Part shown: positions 16,423 to 25,474 of the stretch, piece by piece | Numbering within the stretch: position 1 is the stretch's first letter | How the letters are laid out: each line of letters opens with the position of its first letter | Origin: CALBPI01 sp038529355 | GTDB taxonomy: Bacteria > Pseudomonadota > Gammaproteobacteria > Steroidobacterales > Woeseiaceae | Reading direction: 5' to 3' | Assembly (NCBI GenBank): GCA_038529355.1 | Contig: JBCBDU010000015.1 | Span: 1-64,000 of the forward strand | Length of the DNA: 64,000 nucleotides | Position numbers and translations under genes: made by a program | Notes under the pieces: model-generated | The model's input: only the letters and a program-made list of their open reading frames with translations | The model's database searches: none | Told to the model about the DNA's origin: nothing

Positions 16423-16791
16423 TTACTCCTTATCGAGATCGAGCTTGTGCATGATGACATAGGCCAACCCTACCAGCAGCGGGAATAATGCCAGTCCGCG
16501 CACGATATTGTTGGGTTCATCGCTTGGAACGATGATTGAAAAACCGAACATACTCAATGCGATAGCCAATAATACTAAACCTCGCCGTAAGTCCCGGTAG
16601 CGCAGGGGTTTGCCTTGTCCGCTGAGCGCCTGAACGAGTTCCTGTGTCAGCGGTTGATCCTTGTCAATCGCCTGGCGCAGCGTGTTTTGCTGCTCAGATC
16701 GCCACTGCGCGCGATAGTAGGCAAACACGGCAAACGCGCCGAAAAAGCACAGGAACATAACGATCGGGATCAAATCTTCTGTAATGGACAT
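16423..16791 (-). CDS. DUF6249-like membrane protein
   Basis: A 122-residue protein with three predicted membrane segments: about 8-25, 70-87 and 92-112. The spacing and the soluble loop containing QALSGQGKPLRYRDLRRG match DUF6249 proteins, which are typically encoded with ECF sigma factors. It is the first gene of the sigma/anti-sigma operon, five bases upstream of the sigma gene. Function is not known; a sensing or sigma-regulating role is suggested only by context. Its promoter region runs into the unresolved repeat gap. Confidence 0.7.
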   Translation of the reverse strand: MSITEDLIPIVMFLCFFGAFAVFAYYRAQWRSEQQNTLRQAIDKDQPLTQELVQALSGQGKPLRYRDLRRGLVLLAIALSMFGFSIIVPSDEPNNIVRGLALFPLLVGLAYVIMHKLDLDKE

Positions 16792-16911
16792 CGGTGGTAA
16801 CTCCGTAACGTGTCGCGTTTTTCTGTTGAATTACCCTGCTGATGCCGAATGCGTGCGCTTGGATGCATGCCGGCGCAGATTTGTGTCGACGCAGCCCGGA
16901 TCATCTTTTGA

Positions 16912-17009
16912 NNNNNNNNNNNNNNNNNNNNNNNNNNNNNNNNNNNNNNNNNNNNNNNNNNNNNNNNNNNNNNNNNNNNNNNNNNNNNNNNNNNNNNNNN
17001 NNNNNNNNN
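16912..17009. other. sequence gap (98 unresolved bases)
   Basis: A run of N from 16912 to 17009. It directly abuts the CCGAG repeat array, so the gap is most simply an assembly break caused by that repeat; its true length is unknown. Open frames crossing it are not meaningful. Confidence 0.99.
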
Positions 17010-17010
17010 G

Positions 17011-17090
17011 CCGAGCCGAGCCGAGCCGAGCCGAGCCGAGCCGAGCCGAGCCGAGCCGAGCCGAGCCGAGCCGAGCCGAGCCGAGCCGAG
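17011..17090. repeat. perfect CCGAG pentanucleotide tandem repeat (16 visible copies)
   Basis: Sixteen uninterrupted copies of CCGAG occupy 17011-17090 and begin at the edge of the gap, so the real array is probably longer. It lies between the DUF6249/sigma operon (promoter side, start 16791) and the end of ygiQ (17237), not in a gene. Copy-number change could alter spacing upstream of the sigma operon. Confidence 0.97.
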
Positions 17091-17134
17091 CCATGCTTTG
17101 CGGTGCCATGCCATGCGGTGCCGAGCCATGTACC
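17091..17134. repeat. degenerate continuation of the pentanucleotide array
   Basis: After the perfect array the five-base period continues in imperfect form (units such as GCCAT, GCGGT, GCCGA) to about 17134. This suggests an older array decaying at one edge while the perfect part expanded recently. Confidence 0.7.
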
Positions 17135-17236
17135 GCCGTGTCAGGTTATCCGTGCCAGTCGGTCGCCGTTTGTTTCCAGATCGCTTAGCCCGGATCTGAC
17201 GGTGGCTCGGCGCCGGCCAGTGAGTCAGTGGTTTTG

Positions 17237-19426
17237 CTACTTGCTGCGCATAACGGGCTTCTGTCGCGTCTTGCGCGCGCCCGTCTCGCGTGGTGGCAGA
17301 CCGGTATGTTGCGTCAGCAGTTTGTTCTTGCGCAGGCGCTTTTGGTGCGCCGCGCCGGAATTCTTGCGTCGATGCGCTTCGTAGCCTTGTTTCGGATCAG
17401 TAGCTGGCACCAATTGGTGCTCACCATTGCCAATCAGGTCCTTGCGACCGAGTTGCGCCAGTGCGTTGCGAATCATCGGCCAGTTGTCCGGGTCGTGGTA
17501 GCGCAGCAGGGCCTTGTGCAGCTTGCGTTGTTCCGGTGTCTTGATGACATCAACGCTTGCGCTCTTGTAGCCCACTTTTGCGAGCGGATTCTTGCCCGAG
17601 TGGTACATGGCCGTTGCCGTTGCCATCGGTGAGGGGTAGAACGCCTGCACCTGATCTGCGCGAAAATCGTTGCGCTTCAGCCATAGCGCAAGATTGATCA
17701 TGTCCTCATCGGTTGTGCCCGGATGGGCCGCGATGAAGTAGGGGATCAAGTACTGCTCTTTGCCAGCTTCTTTGGTGAATTTCTCGAACATTTCCTTGAA
17801 ACGGTCATAGGTACCGATGCCCGGTTTCATCATTTTGTCGAGCGGGCCGCGCTCGGTATGTTCGGGGGCGATCTTCAGATAGCCGCCGACATGATGCGTG
17901 ACCAACTCTTTGACGTATTCCGGATCTTCGACAGCAAGGTCATAGCGCAGCCCGGACGCGATCAGGATTTTCTTGACGCCCGGCAATTCGCGCGCCTTGC
18001 GATAGAGTTGCGTCAGCGAACTGTGGTCGGTGTTCAGGTTGCTGCACACGCCTGGATAGACGCAGCTGGGGCGTCGACAGGCCGCCTCGATTTCCGGGCT
18101 CTTGCACGCGAGGCGATACATGTTCGCCGTGGGTCCGCCAAGATCCGAAATAACGCCAGTAAATCCTGGAACTTTCTCTCGTATATCCTCGATTTCATTA
18201 AGAATAGACTCTTCAGAACGATTCTGGATGATGCGGCCTTCATGCTCGGTAATCGAACAGAAGGTGCAACCGCCGAAGCAGCCGCGCATGATATTGACCG
18301 AGAAGCGGATCATCTCGTAGGCCGGAATCTTGGCCTCGCCATAGGTCGGATGAGGCACGCGTTTGAACGGTTGATCGAACACGTAGTCCATCTCTTCGGT
18401 GGACAGCGGCACTGGCGGTGGTGTCAACCAGACATCGTGATCGCCATGCGCTTGTACGAGCGCTCGGGCGTTACCCGGATTGGTTTCCAGATGCAGTACG
18501 CGGTTGGCGTGTGCATACAGCACCGGATCGTTGCGTACCTTTTCGAACGATGGTAGCCGGATTACGGTGCGTGCACGATTGCGGCGGGCGTCCGGTACAA
18601 AGCGCATGGGTTTGCCAGCGGCTTCGGCGGGCTCCTCGGATTTGGTTTCGCAGCCCTTGGCATCGGATGTGCTGACGTACGGGCTGACAATGGTGTCAAC
18701 TTTTCCTGGTCGATCGACACGCGTCGAATCGATTTCCCACCAGCCGTCCGGCGTCTTGCGACGGATAAACGCGCAGCCGCGCACGTCCATCATCGTGTCC
18801 AGCGTCTCGCCACGTGCGAAGCGGTGCGATATTTCGACCAATGCGCGCTCGGCATTACCGTACAGCAAAATATCTGCGGTGGCGTCGACGAGGATCGAGC
18901 GGCGGATCTCCTCTTGCCAGTAATCGTAGTGGGCGATGCGCCGCAGCGATGCCTCAATGCCGCCGAGCACCAGTGGCACATCGGGAAAAGCTTCGCGAAC
19001 CCGCTGCGCGTACACCAAAGAACATCGGTCAGGTCTCGAGCCGGCTTTGCCGCCGGCCGTGTAGGCATCATCCGAGCGCGGTTTGCGATCCGCCGTGTAG
19101 CGGTTGATCATCGAATCCATATTGCCGGCGGTAACGCCAAAGTACAGATTCGGTTTACCCAATGCTTCGAACGCGGTTTTAGAGCGCCAGTCTGGCTGCG
19201 CGATCAGTCCGACACGAAATCCCTGCGATTCGAGCAGACGCCCGATAATCGCCATGCCGAATGATGGATGATCGACGTACGCATCACCGGTGACCAGAAT
19301 AATGTCGCAGCTATCCCAGCCGAGCGCGTCCATCTCCTCGCGCGACATCGGCAGGAAGTGCGCGCGCGGGTAACACTCAGCCCAGTATTTGGGATAGTCG
19401 TAGAGTTTGGTGGGTGCAACGGCCAT
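17237..19426 (-). CDS. ygiQ: YgiQ-family radical SAM protein
   Basis: A 729-residue protein of normal YgiQ length. The radical SAM cluster motif CFGGCTFC sits in GCFGGCTFCSITEHEGR, and the N-terminal B12-binding-like region starts with CDIILVTGDAYVDHPSFG, both hallmarks of the family. The C-terminal third is basic and low complexity, as in homologues. YgiQ has been linked to anaerobic or oxidative metabolism but its reaction remains unsettled. The gene is monocistronic; the 157 bp between its start and the creD stop show no further gene. Confidence 0.94.
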   Translation of the reverse strand: MAVAPTKLYDYPKYWAECYPRAHFLPMSREEMDALGWDSCDIILVTGDAYVDHPSFGMAIIGRLLESQGFRVGLIAQPDWRSKTAFEALGKPNLYFGVTAGNMDSMINRYTADRKPRSDDAYTAGGKAGSRPDRCSLVYAQRVREAFPDVPLVLGGIEASLRRIAHYDYWQEEIRRSILVDATADILLYGNAERALVEISHRFARGETLDTMMDVRGCAFIRRKTPDGWWEIDSTRVDRPGKVDTIVSPYVSTSDAKGCETKSEEPAEAAGKPMRFVPDARRNRARTVIRLPSFEKVRNDPVLYAHANRVLHLETNPGNARALVQAHGDHDVWLTPPPVPLSTEEMDYVFDQPFKRVPHPTYGEAKIPAYEMIRFSVNIMRGCFGGCTFCSITEHEGRIIQNRSEESILNEIEDIREKVPGFTGVISDLGGPTANMYRLACKSPEIEAACRRPSCVYPGVCSNLNTDHSSLTQLYRKARELPGVKKILIASGLRYDLAVEDPEYVKELVTHHVGGYLKIAPEHTERGPLDKMMKPGIGTYDRFKEMFEKFTKEAGKEQYLIPYFIAAHPGTTDEDMINLALWLKRNDFRADQVQAFYPSPMATATAMYHSGKNPLAKVGYKSASVDVIKTPEQRKLHKALLRYHDPDNWPMIRNALAQLGRKDLIGNGEHQLVPATDPKQGYEAHRRKNSGAAHQKRLRKNKLLTQHTGLPPRETGARKTRQKPVMRSK

Positions 19427-19582
19427 AGCGGTCTGCAGCGGTCTTAACGGGTGCGCAGTGTAACAGGTTGATCGCGATGGCCTTTAGTGGTGTCAACATA
19501 TTGTCGATGTTCGGCGGGTGCGTGTCGTGCTGTTGTTTCGCTGACGCCCAAGCTGTGGCTGTGACGATCGGTTTGCTACGTA

Positions 19583-20971
19583 TCACCATGCCTGCCCGTC
19601 GAGGTTGCCCGGATCATCGCGATCCGCAGACGGAGGTCTGCCGGACAGCGTCATACTGATCCGATGCCAATCGAGGCGCCGCGTGCTCAGCATGATCAAC
19701 GCGAGTGCACCAAACAGTAGCAAACTGCCCATCAACAGGGCGAAATCCTCAGAGCGCAGGATCATGTACAAGGTGGCATACAGCGCGGCGATGGCGCCGG
19801 CATAGATGGCGGCCAGACGCGTATCGCCAAACACGCCTTTCAGGTAGAACCAGATCAACGCCGTGCAGGCGGCCGTTGCACTGCAATACGCCATGGCGAA
19901 GCCGGTATGCTCTGCAAGCGAAATCAGCAACAGATAGAAAATCGATAGCGCCGCGCCGACCAGCAGATAGTGAACCGGATGCAAGCGACGGTCGGTGAGC
20001 GTTTCAGTCAGAAGAAAGGCAACGAAGGTCAGCAGTATGAACAAGATGGCGTATTTCGTTGCGCGATCGGTTTGCGTATACACATCGACGGTTTCAATAA
20101 AGCTCACGCCGAGCGACATGGCGTTACGGCCGCTGCAATTGCCGGTCTGACAGGCCAGCACAAAATCATTCGCACCGGTGCTGAACGCCGACACGGACCA
20201 TTCGGCTGTGAATCCCTCGTCCGTAATGGAGCGCGTACTGGGCAGGAAGCGGCCGACGAATTTCGGGTGTTGCCAATCCGATTGCATGTGGATGCGCGCA
20301 TCCGCTGCCGTCGGTATCAGATGCAGTTGCTGGCTACCGCGCAACGTCAGGCTCAGGGTGAACGGCAGGTCGCGGCTCAGCGCGGCTTCCGGTAAAGGTG
20401 CATGTATGCCGTTGCCAAGCTTTGCGTAGGACGTACCAGGTTCAAATGCGTAAGTTTGCCCTTGCAGGTCGAGCGACGGTTTGGCGCCTATGCCACGCAG
20501 ATCGGCAACGCCGAGAATCAGATTGGGTGTACCCCAGCGGACAAAGCCCTTCGTTGATGCCTTCAATCGCGCGATGTCACGTGCGAGAAACTCGCCGGAC
20601 ATGTTGACCTGTGCATCGTAGACAGGCGTTGAATAAATGCCGCGTTTGCGCAACTGCGTTGTGACCTTTGTATCGATCTCGAACTGGTGTGCGAGAATCA
20701 GATAGTACGCTGTGCGGGTTTTTTCCAGATTGACGGATTCGCCACGACCTTTGTTCAGTGTTTCCGTATAGCGTTGCTCGTACGGCAATCGGATCAGCGG
20801 TGCGAACAGCGTCTGTGCGCCTGTCCAGCTATCGGCAATGTCCCACACTGCCGATTCGCGATACTCATTGCGCTCAAAGACGATGCCGCGAATCATCGTA
20901 AGCGGGATCAGTAGCAGTAAGATCAGCGTCGCAATCGTGACGCACTTGATGAACAGCGTATTTCGAAACAT
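19583..20971 (-). CDS. creD: inner membrane protein CreD
   Basis: A 462-residue CreD homologue. It has an N-terminal membrane segment (about 10-30), a long periplasmic domain starting with the family-typical Y-R-AVWDIADSWTGAQTL-PL region, and a block of five C-terminal membrane segments (from about 305), including the conserved TETLTDRRLHPVHYLLVGAAL stretch. Start ATG 20971 has AGGAG upstream. In enterics and Aeromonas CreD is controlled by the CreBC two-component system and tied to envelope stress and beta-lactam response; no creBC genes are adjacent here. Confidence 0.93.
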   Translation of the reverse strand: MFRNTLFIKCVTIATLILLLLIPLTMIRGIVFERNEYRESAVWDIADSWTGAQTLFAPLIRLPYEQRYTETLNKGRGESVNLEKTRTAYYLILAHQFEIDTKVTTQLRKRGIYSTPVYDAQVNMSGEFLARDIARLKASTKGFVRWGTPNLILGVADLRGIGAKPSLDLQGQTYAFEPGTSYAKLGNGIHAPLPEAALSRDLPFTLSLTLRGSQQLHLIPTAADARIHMQSDWQHPKFVGRFLPSTRSITDEGFTAEWSVSAFSTGANDFVLACQTGNCSGRNAMSLGVSFIETVDVYTQTDRATKYAILFILLTFVAFLLTETLTDRRLHPVHYLLVGAALSIFYLLLISLAEHTGFAMAYCSATAACTALIWFYLKGVFGDTRLAAIYAGAIAALYATLYMILRSEDFALLMGSLLLFGALALIMLSTRRLDWHRISMTLSGRPPSADRDDPGNLDGQAW

Positions 20972-21082
20972 GAATATCTCCTGACGAAGGCCAGCAGTAT
21001 TGCGTTCGATTGTGTTAACGCATGGTTCGAATAGTGATGAAATGTGGCAGTGCCGGTGATCGCAGCGGCACGACTCCCCGGA

Positions 21083-21120
21083 CGAAAAAAAAGGTCGACC
21101 GCTTTACAGCGATCGACCTT
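21083..21120 (-). terminator. intrinsic terminator after the CsgG-like gene
   Basis: AAGGTCGA (21091-21098) pairs with TCGACCTT (21113-21120), and the stem continues through CGCT/AGCG with one mismatch. On the minus strand it is followed by a run of T (A tract 21085-21092 on plus). It lies 25 bp after the CsgG-like stop codon, a textbook Rho-independent terminator. Confidence 0.85.
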
Positions 21121-21145
21121 GCGTTGTGGATTTGGCGGGCTTGCG

Positions 21146-22039
21146 TTACTGCAAGTCTTCGACAGATACCCAGCCAGTAGTGCCGAACTTGTCTTTGACT
21201 TCCATGAACGCACCCTCGCGCTTGCCTGTTGGATACACGGCCATACCTTTGCGCAGCTTGCGCACGGCACTGCCGCGTGCGGCGCTGGTGTACATTTCCG
21301 AGTCAATCGCCATCTGGTAGGCCTGAGTCGGGGCCGAGTTATCGGTGGCATCGCCGGAGCTTTGGACTTTTTCAACGAGTTCGGTGTAAGCGAGCGCGTA
21401 CGCTGTGGCAATAACGCGGCCAATATCCGTATCACCGTAACCGCCGCCGAGGGCGGCAATGCCGCCGACCAGACCGCCACCGCCGAATCGGACGTTGGTT
21501 TTCTTTGCCTGCCCGCGCGCTGACGCTGTGGTCGCACTGGTGCGCGCATTGACCAGTGTCAATAACGTGTCGGCTTCGAGTTTCTTGGTGCGAAGCCCGC
21601 CCAGTACACCGCCAATCGTGCCGCCGATTTTGCCACCCAAAGCGCCGCCAAGGGCGTTCCCGCCGCTGTTCTTATCACGATTAATCAGATCAGGAATCAG
21701 GAAAAAATCAGCTGCAATTACCTGACCTTTACCGAAATTCGAATCGACTTGTAGCTCACCTGAATCGGCAAGATCGCGCTCGTCGCGTCGCATGTCCATG
21801 CCTTCGCCGCGATCAACCAGTGTGAAGCAACCCGATTCGGTAATGTAGAGCTTGATTAGCGCTTCGGGGTTTTCCAGATCGTACTGACGCCACCAGTAAT
21901 TATTATTTTCAGGTTCGCGTAACGCCAATGAGCCGTACGACTCGGAACATTGTGGAATGGTCGGTTCGTCATCCGCAGTGACTGTCGTGGTCGCAGTAAC
22001 CAGTGAGAAAACGCCGATGGTGAGTAGTAGTGCGCGCAT
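21146..22039 (-). CDS. CsgG/HfaB-like exported protein with C-terminal SH3b domain
   Basis: A 297-residue exported protein starting at ATG 22039 (GGGGATC upstream); the longer frame to 22093 would bury the signal peptide. The mature part shows CsgG-like features: ESGCFTLVDRGEGMDM with DERDLADSG, then AADFFLIPDLI and a TLLTLVNARTSATTASARGQA segment. A Gly-rich insertion (about 130-150) is unusual. The last 60 residues form a bacterial SH3 domain ending in TTGWVSVEDLQ. The signal peptide lacks a lipobox cysteine, unlike true CsgG lipoproteins, so a periplasmic rather than outer-membrane-pore role is possible. Neither curli genes nor other partners are nearby. Confidence 0.78.
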   Translation of the reverse strand: MRALLLTIGVFSLVTATTTVTADDEPTIPQCSESYGSLALREPENNNYWWRQYDLENPEALIKLYITESGCFTLVDRGEGMDMRRDERDLADSGELQVDSNFGKGQVIAADFFLIPDLINRDKNSGGNALGGALGGKIGGTIGGVLGGLRTKKLEADTLLTLVNARTSATTASARGQAKKTNVRFGGGGLVGGIAALGGGYGDTDIGRVIATAYALAYTELVEKVQSSGDATDNSAPTQAYQMAIDSEMYTSAARGSAVRKLRKGMAVYPTGKREGAFMEVKDKFGTTGWVSVEDLQ

Positions 22040-22309
22040 AGTGATCCCCGTTTGCCTATTACTGTAGTGGTCCGTATGTCGCAAATATCTCATCAGCGAT
22101 CCGAATAAGCGTAGCGACGTGCTGCGGACTGGGCATCATAGTAGTGCAATGCGCCGCAGCAATACAGGCGCTGGCCAATGTGTCTTGCGACCGTGCATTG
22201 GTTGCCGACAGCAGACGGACACGGCGCCGCCGCGGGCATTGGATCGTTTCAGCAACGCCGCGTAGTCTTGCTATGCTCGACGTTATTGACGTAGCGGGAG
22301 GTAGTAGCA

Positions 22310-22801
22310 GTGTTTGATCGTTATTCGTCGAGGCTCATTGCCGTGGTAGCGATTGCTGCTGGTGGTTTTGTAACCGGATGTCAGCATGCGGTGCAGACCG
22401 TCGAGGCGCAGGCACCATCAACGGAATCGTTGCACTGGCTGGAAGGCTGTTGGTTGTCTGAGGACGGCAATGTTGAAGAAGTTTGGGCGCGATCGCGACA
22501 CGGCGACCAGTTGTTTGGCTTCAGTGTCGTCAGTGCTTCCGGGCAGCGGGAATTCTTCGAACAAATGCGCGTCGATGTGGGCGTCGAGGCAACGACCTTT
22601 TATGCGTATCCGGCGGGCCGTGCGGCTACTGCCTTCGAAGGTAACGCCGATCGCGATGGCCAGGTCACGTTCGTCAATCCTGCTACTGACTTTCCACAGA
22701 AGATTCATTACCGCCGCGACGGGCAACGCCTGCTCGCGACCGTCTCGCTGATCGATGGCGCGCAGGCCACGTCATGGCAGTATGCAGCTTGCCCGGAGTG
22801 A
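22310..22801 (+). CDS. DUF6265-like lipoprotein
   Basis: A 163-residue lipoprotein starting at GTG 22310 with GGGAGG upstream. The signal peptide ends in FVTGC (lipobox cysteine at 24). The mature domain begins with LHWLEGCWLSEDGNVEEVW, a pattern shared by the DUF6265 family of small beta-barrel, lipocalin-like proteins, and ends in SWQYAACPE. Function unknown. The 216 bp before it hold the divergent promoters for this gene and the CsgG-like gene. Confidence 0.78.
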   Translation: MFDRYSSRLIAVVAIAAGGFVTGCQHAVQTVEAQAPSTESLHWLEGCWLSEDGNVEEVWARSRHGDQLFGFSVVSASGQREFFEQMRVDVGVEATTFYAYPAGRAATAFEGNADRDGQVTFVNPATDFPQKIHYRRDGQRLLATVSLIDGAQATSWQYAACPE

Positions 22802-22944
22802 GCAGGTTCGACTTATGCAGTGCCGTTTGTGGCCAGTGGGCAATCAACGACGAAGCATTTGAGAGTTAACAAGCCCCTTGTGTTGTCCGGTAGCCTTCGC
22901 CTGCTATGCTTCACGCGCACGGTTCTGCCGATGAGAAATTTTGC

Positions 22945-23292
22945 ATGAAGATTTATGTGGTTTTGTCAACGCTAGTGCTTGCAGCGTATGGTTCAGATGC
23001 ATCACGAGAGCAGGCTAGTCACAGCGATGAGGCGACTGCGGCTCGCTCCGACAACAGACGTACCGACCAGAGCGGCGTGTTCATGAGCGCGAGGTTGAAC
23101 GGTACTCTGTACTTCAACGATGTCTCACCATTGGAAGCACCAAAAGCGATGGCGCTGGATTTGGCTAGCGGTCGTTTTCGCGTGGCGACTGACGGCATTC
23201 ATCCGTCTGTCGCCTATGAGTACATCGCCTACGTGCACTTGTGTAGCCTGTTGTCGGCCGGCCGCTCGGTTGGGGCCGCTGGTGTTGCTTAA
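22945..23292 (+). CDS. small hypothetical exported protein, possible decayed lipoprotein
   Basis: A 115-residue frame from ATG 22945. It starts with a good signal-peptide core, MKIYVVLSTLVLAAYGSDAS, in which the position expected for a lipobox cysteine (LAACG) is Tyr; a single TGT-to-TAT change would explain this. The middle (FMSARLNGTLYFNDVSPLEAPKAMALDLASGRF) looks protein-like, but the last 30 residues do not, which could mean a frameshift. No homologous family is recognised. It is 57 bp upstream of the methyltransferase gene. Confidence 0.4.
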   Translation: MKIYVVLSTLVLAAYGSDASREQASHSDEATAARSDNRRTDQSGVFMSARLNGTLYFNDVSPLEAPKAMALDLASGRFRVATDGIHPSVAYEYIAYVHLCSLLSAGRSVGAAGVA

Positions 23293-23349
23293 GGGCGCTG
23301 ATGTCATCCCGTCGGTGACGGGTGGTCTTCGTATCGGCAGGAGCTTCGG

Positions 23350-24006
23350 GTGAAAGCAGAGTTTTGGCATGAGAAGTGGCAACGCAAGCAGATCGGCTTC
23401 CACAACGAAGCGGTGCATCCATTGCTGGTTGCGCATTTGTCCGAATTGCGATTGGTTGAGGGCGGCCGTGTGTTCCTGCCGCTATGCGGTAAGACGCGAG
23501 ATATTGCATGGCTGCTGGCACAACGGTATCGCGTTGTTGGCGTCGAGCTCAGCGAAATCGCCGTTACCGAATTGTTTGCAGAGCTTGATTTGGCGCCATC
23601 AATTCAACGCGTAGGTGATCTCCAGCACTACAGCGCGAAGGGCATCGATGTTTTTGTCGGTGACATCTTCGCGTTGACCTGCGCTGATGCAGGCGTTGTC
23701 GATGCGGTTTATGACCGGGCGGCGCTGGTTGCGCTGCCTGCCGACATGCGCCCGCGCTATGCGCAGCGCGTCAACGAGATCAGCGCGAGAGCGCCACAGT
23801 TGCTGATTAGTTTCGACTACGACCAGTCGCAAATGGCGGGACCACCTTTTTCGATTGACGCGGTGGAGCTACGCAGTTACTACGCGAACGATTACACGCT
23901 GAAGCTCGTGGCCAGTGTTGATGTTGCCGGCGGACTCAAAGGTCGGTGTCCTGCGGCCGAGCAAGTGTATTATCTGCAGCCAGTCAAGGCGCCGCGCGAG
24001 TGTTAG
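23350..24006 (+). CDS. tpm: thiopurine S-methyltransferase-family protein
   Basis: A 218-residue SAM-dependent methyltransferase of bacterial TPMT length. FWHEKWQRKQIGFH at the N-terminus and VFLPLCGKTRDIAWL, the SAM-binding glycine/lysine loop of this family, are diagnostic, as are VVGVELSEIAV and YDRAALVALPADMR. Family members methylate thiopurines or, in bacteria, tellurite and selenite. The start is GTG 23350. The natural substrate is not indicated by the neighbours. Confidence 0.93.
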   Translation: MKAEFWHEKWQRKQIGFHNEAVHPLLVAHLSELRLVEGGRVFLPLCGKTRDIAWLLAQRYRVVGVELSEIAVTELFAELDLAPSIQRVGDLQHYSAKGIDVFVGDIFALTCADAGVVDAVYDRAALVALPADMRPRYAQRVNEISARAPQLLISFDYDQSQMAGPPFSIDAVELRSYYANDYTLKLVASVDVAGGLKGRCPAAEQVYYLQPVKAPREC

Positions 24007-24124
24007 AGGCATGGGTGACTGATTGTTTGCGCCTTCCGACCGCTGTGGTCACGGCAGTTGCGCTGGACTGTCAATGTGCCATGTCGCGATGCGCTTGTGC
24101 CAAGTCGATGTGAAGGATGCAGTG

Positions 24125-25444
24125 ATGGATTTGTGGCATAGCGTTTTGTCTTTCACCGCATCGCTCCCGGCACGATTGGCCGAGTGGTTCACCAGCGAGC
24201 TGTTCTATATCCAGTTAGCGGCACTGGTTGGCGCGTGCGCCATCGCTGTACTCGTCAGCGCAGCCATCCGACGTTTGGCCGCCCGGGCCTGGCCAGCAAT
24301 CGCAGAGCCGGGCTATGCGCGGCTGCGCTCGTTGCTGCTGCCGTTGCTACTGCTGTTTTTTACCGGTGTTGCCGTTGCGCTTGTCGAGGCGCCGGATCCC
24401 TCGGTGACCCACGCCTGGTTGATTCGTGCCGCTCGTAGCGTCGCGTTCATCTATTTGCTGTTTTTGCTTGCAGCGAACTTTACCAGCTACGGTGCTGCCA
24501 GCGTATTGACCAAGTGGCTGGGAATACCGTTGGCAACGTTGCATGTGTTCGGGCTGCTGGATGACGTGTCGGGTTACCTGGACGGTGTCTCCCTGACGGT
24601 CGGCGATATTCGCATTTCGTTGTACGTGTTGCTGCGCACGATCATTTTCGGCGCGGTTCTGTTTTGGTTGGGGCGCGCGTCGAGCAACGCGGGCAAGCAA
24701 GCGATACGCAAACAGCAGCGGTTGGATATTGGTACCCGCGAAGTGCTCGCGAAACTGTTCGAGATCGCGCTGTTTGTTGTGGTCTTTCTGCTGCTGTTGC
24801 AGGTCATGGGTATCAATCTGACGGCATTGGCGGTGTTCGGTGGTGCCTTGGGGGTCGGCTTGGGTTTCGGCTTGCAACAAATTGCGTCGAACTTCATTTC
24901 GGGTTTGATCATTTTGCTCGATCGGTCTGTGACAATTGGCGACTATATTGAAATGGAAGACGGCAAAGCCGGTACGCTGCGCGAGTTAACGATGCGCTAT
25001 GGCATTCTGGAAACGTTCGACGGCAAGGATGTCATGGTGCCTAACGAGAAATTCATTACCGCCCAGTATGTGAATTGGACACACAAGGACCCGCATCAAC
25101 GCTATGCACTGGAGTTGTCCGTTGCCTACTCGACAGATCTGGATTTGTTGTTCGATAACATTCGTAAGACCTGTGGTGATCACCCGCAAGTGCTGAGTGG
25201 CAGCGAGGTGCCAAAGGCGATGCGCCCGGACGCGGAGATCGCGGCATTCGGCGAGTCCGGCATTGATATTCTGGTTGAGTTCTGGATGGCAGGCATTGAC
25301 GATGGCGAGAATCGCGTCGGCGCGGATCTGTTGCATTCAATCTGGCGTTCTATTCAGGAACACGGCATGCAAATACCGTTTCCGCAGCGTGAGGTGCGCA
25401 TCGTCAATCCTGCGCAAACCGCTGCAGAGCAAAAGCCGGAGTGA
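24125..25444 (+). CDS. MscS-family mechanosensitive channel
   Basis: A 439-residue membrane protein from ATG 24125; upstream in-frame codons to 24023 are not protein-like. Several membrane segments precede the pore helix region ALAVFGGALGVGLGFGLQQIASNFISGLIILLDR, written here only as the family-typical run from about 24826 to 24924, followed by the soluble MscS beta domain (IGDYIEME, VPNEKFITAQYVNWT) and a C-terminal alpha/beta domain. It should open under membrane tension to release solutes on hypo-osmotic shock. It is longer than MscS itself because of extra N-terminal membrane helices. It converges on the nitrilase-family gene. Confidence 0.93.
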   Translation: MDLWHSVLSFTASLPARLAEWFTSELFYIQLAALVGACAIAVLVSAAIRRLAARAWPAIAEPGYARLRSLLLPLLLLFFTGVAVALVEAPDPSVTHAWLIRAARSVAFIYLLFLLAANFTSYGAASVLTKWLGIPLATLHVFGLLDDVSGYLDGVSLTVGDIRISLYVLLRTIIFGAVLFWLGRASSNAGKQAIRKQQRLDIGTREVLAKLFEIALFVVVFLLLLQVMGINLTALAVFGGALGVGLGFGLQQIASNFISGLIILLDRSVTIGDYIEMEDGKAGTLRELTMRYGILETFDGKDVMVPNEKFITAQYVNWTHKDPHQRYALELSVAYSTDLDLLFDNIRKTCGDHPQVLSGSEVPKAMRPDAEIAAFGESGIDILVEFWMAGIDDGENRVGADLLHSIWRSIQEHGMQIPFPQREVRIVNPAQTAAEQKPE

Positions 25445-25448
25445 GCAC

Positions 25449-25466
25449 GCCGTAGGTTGCTACGGC
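25449..25466. terminator. hairpin between convergent genes
   Basis: GCCGTAG (25449-25455), loop GTTG, CTACGGC (25460-25466) lies in the 30 bp between the MscS-family and nitrilase-family stops. The stem is perfect but no T tract follows, so it is only a probable shared terminator. Confidence 0.4.
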
Positions 25467-25474
25467 GCAACAGA

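Noticed and set aside
17011..17134. Possible CRISPR-like array
   Set aside because: The unit is five bases with no spacers and no cas genes; it is a simple tandem repeat.
16770..17384. Open frames running through the N gap and the CCGAG repeat on both strands
   Set aside because: They contain undefined residues and low-complexity repeat translation only, with no ribosome-binding site or family; the gap length is unknown.
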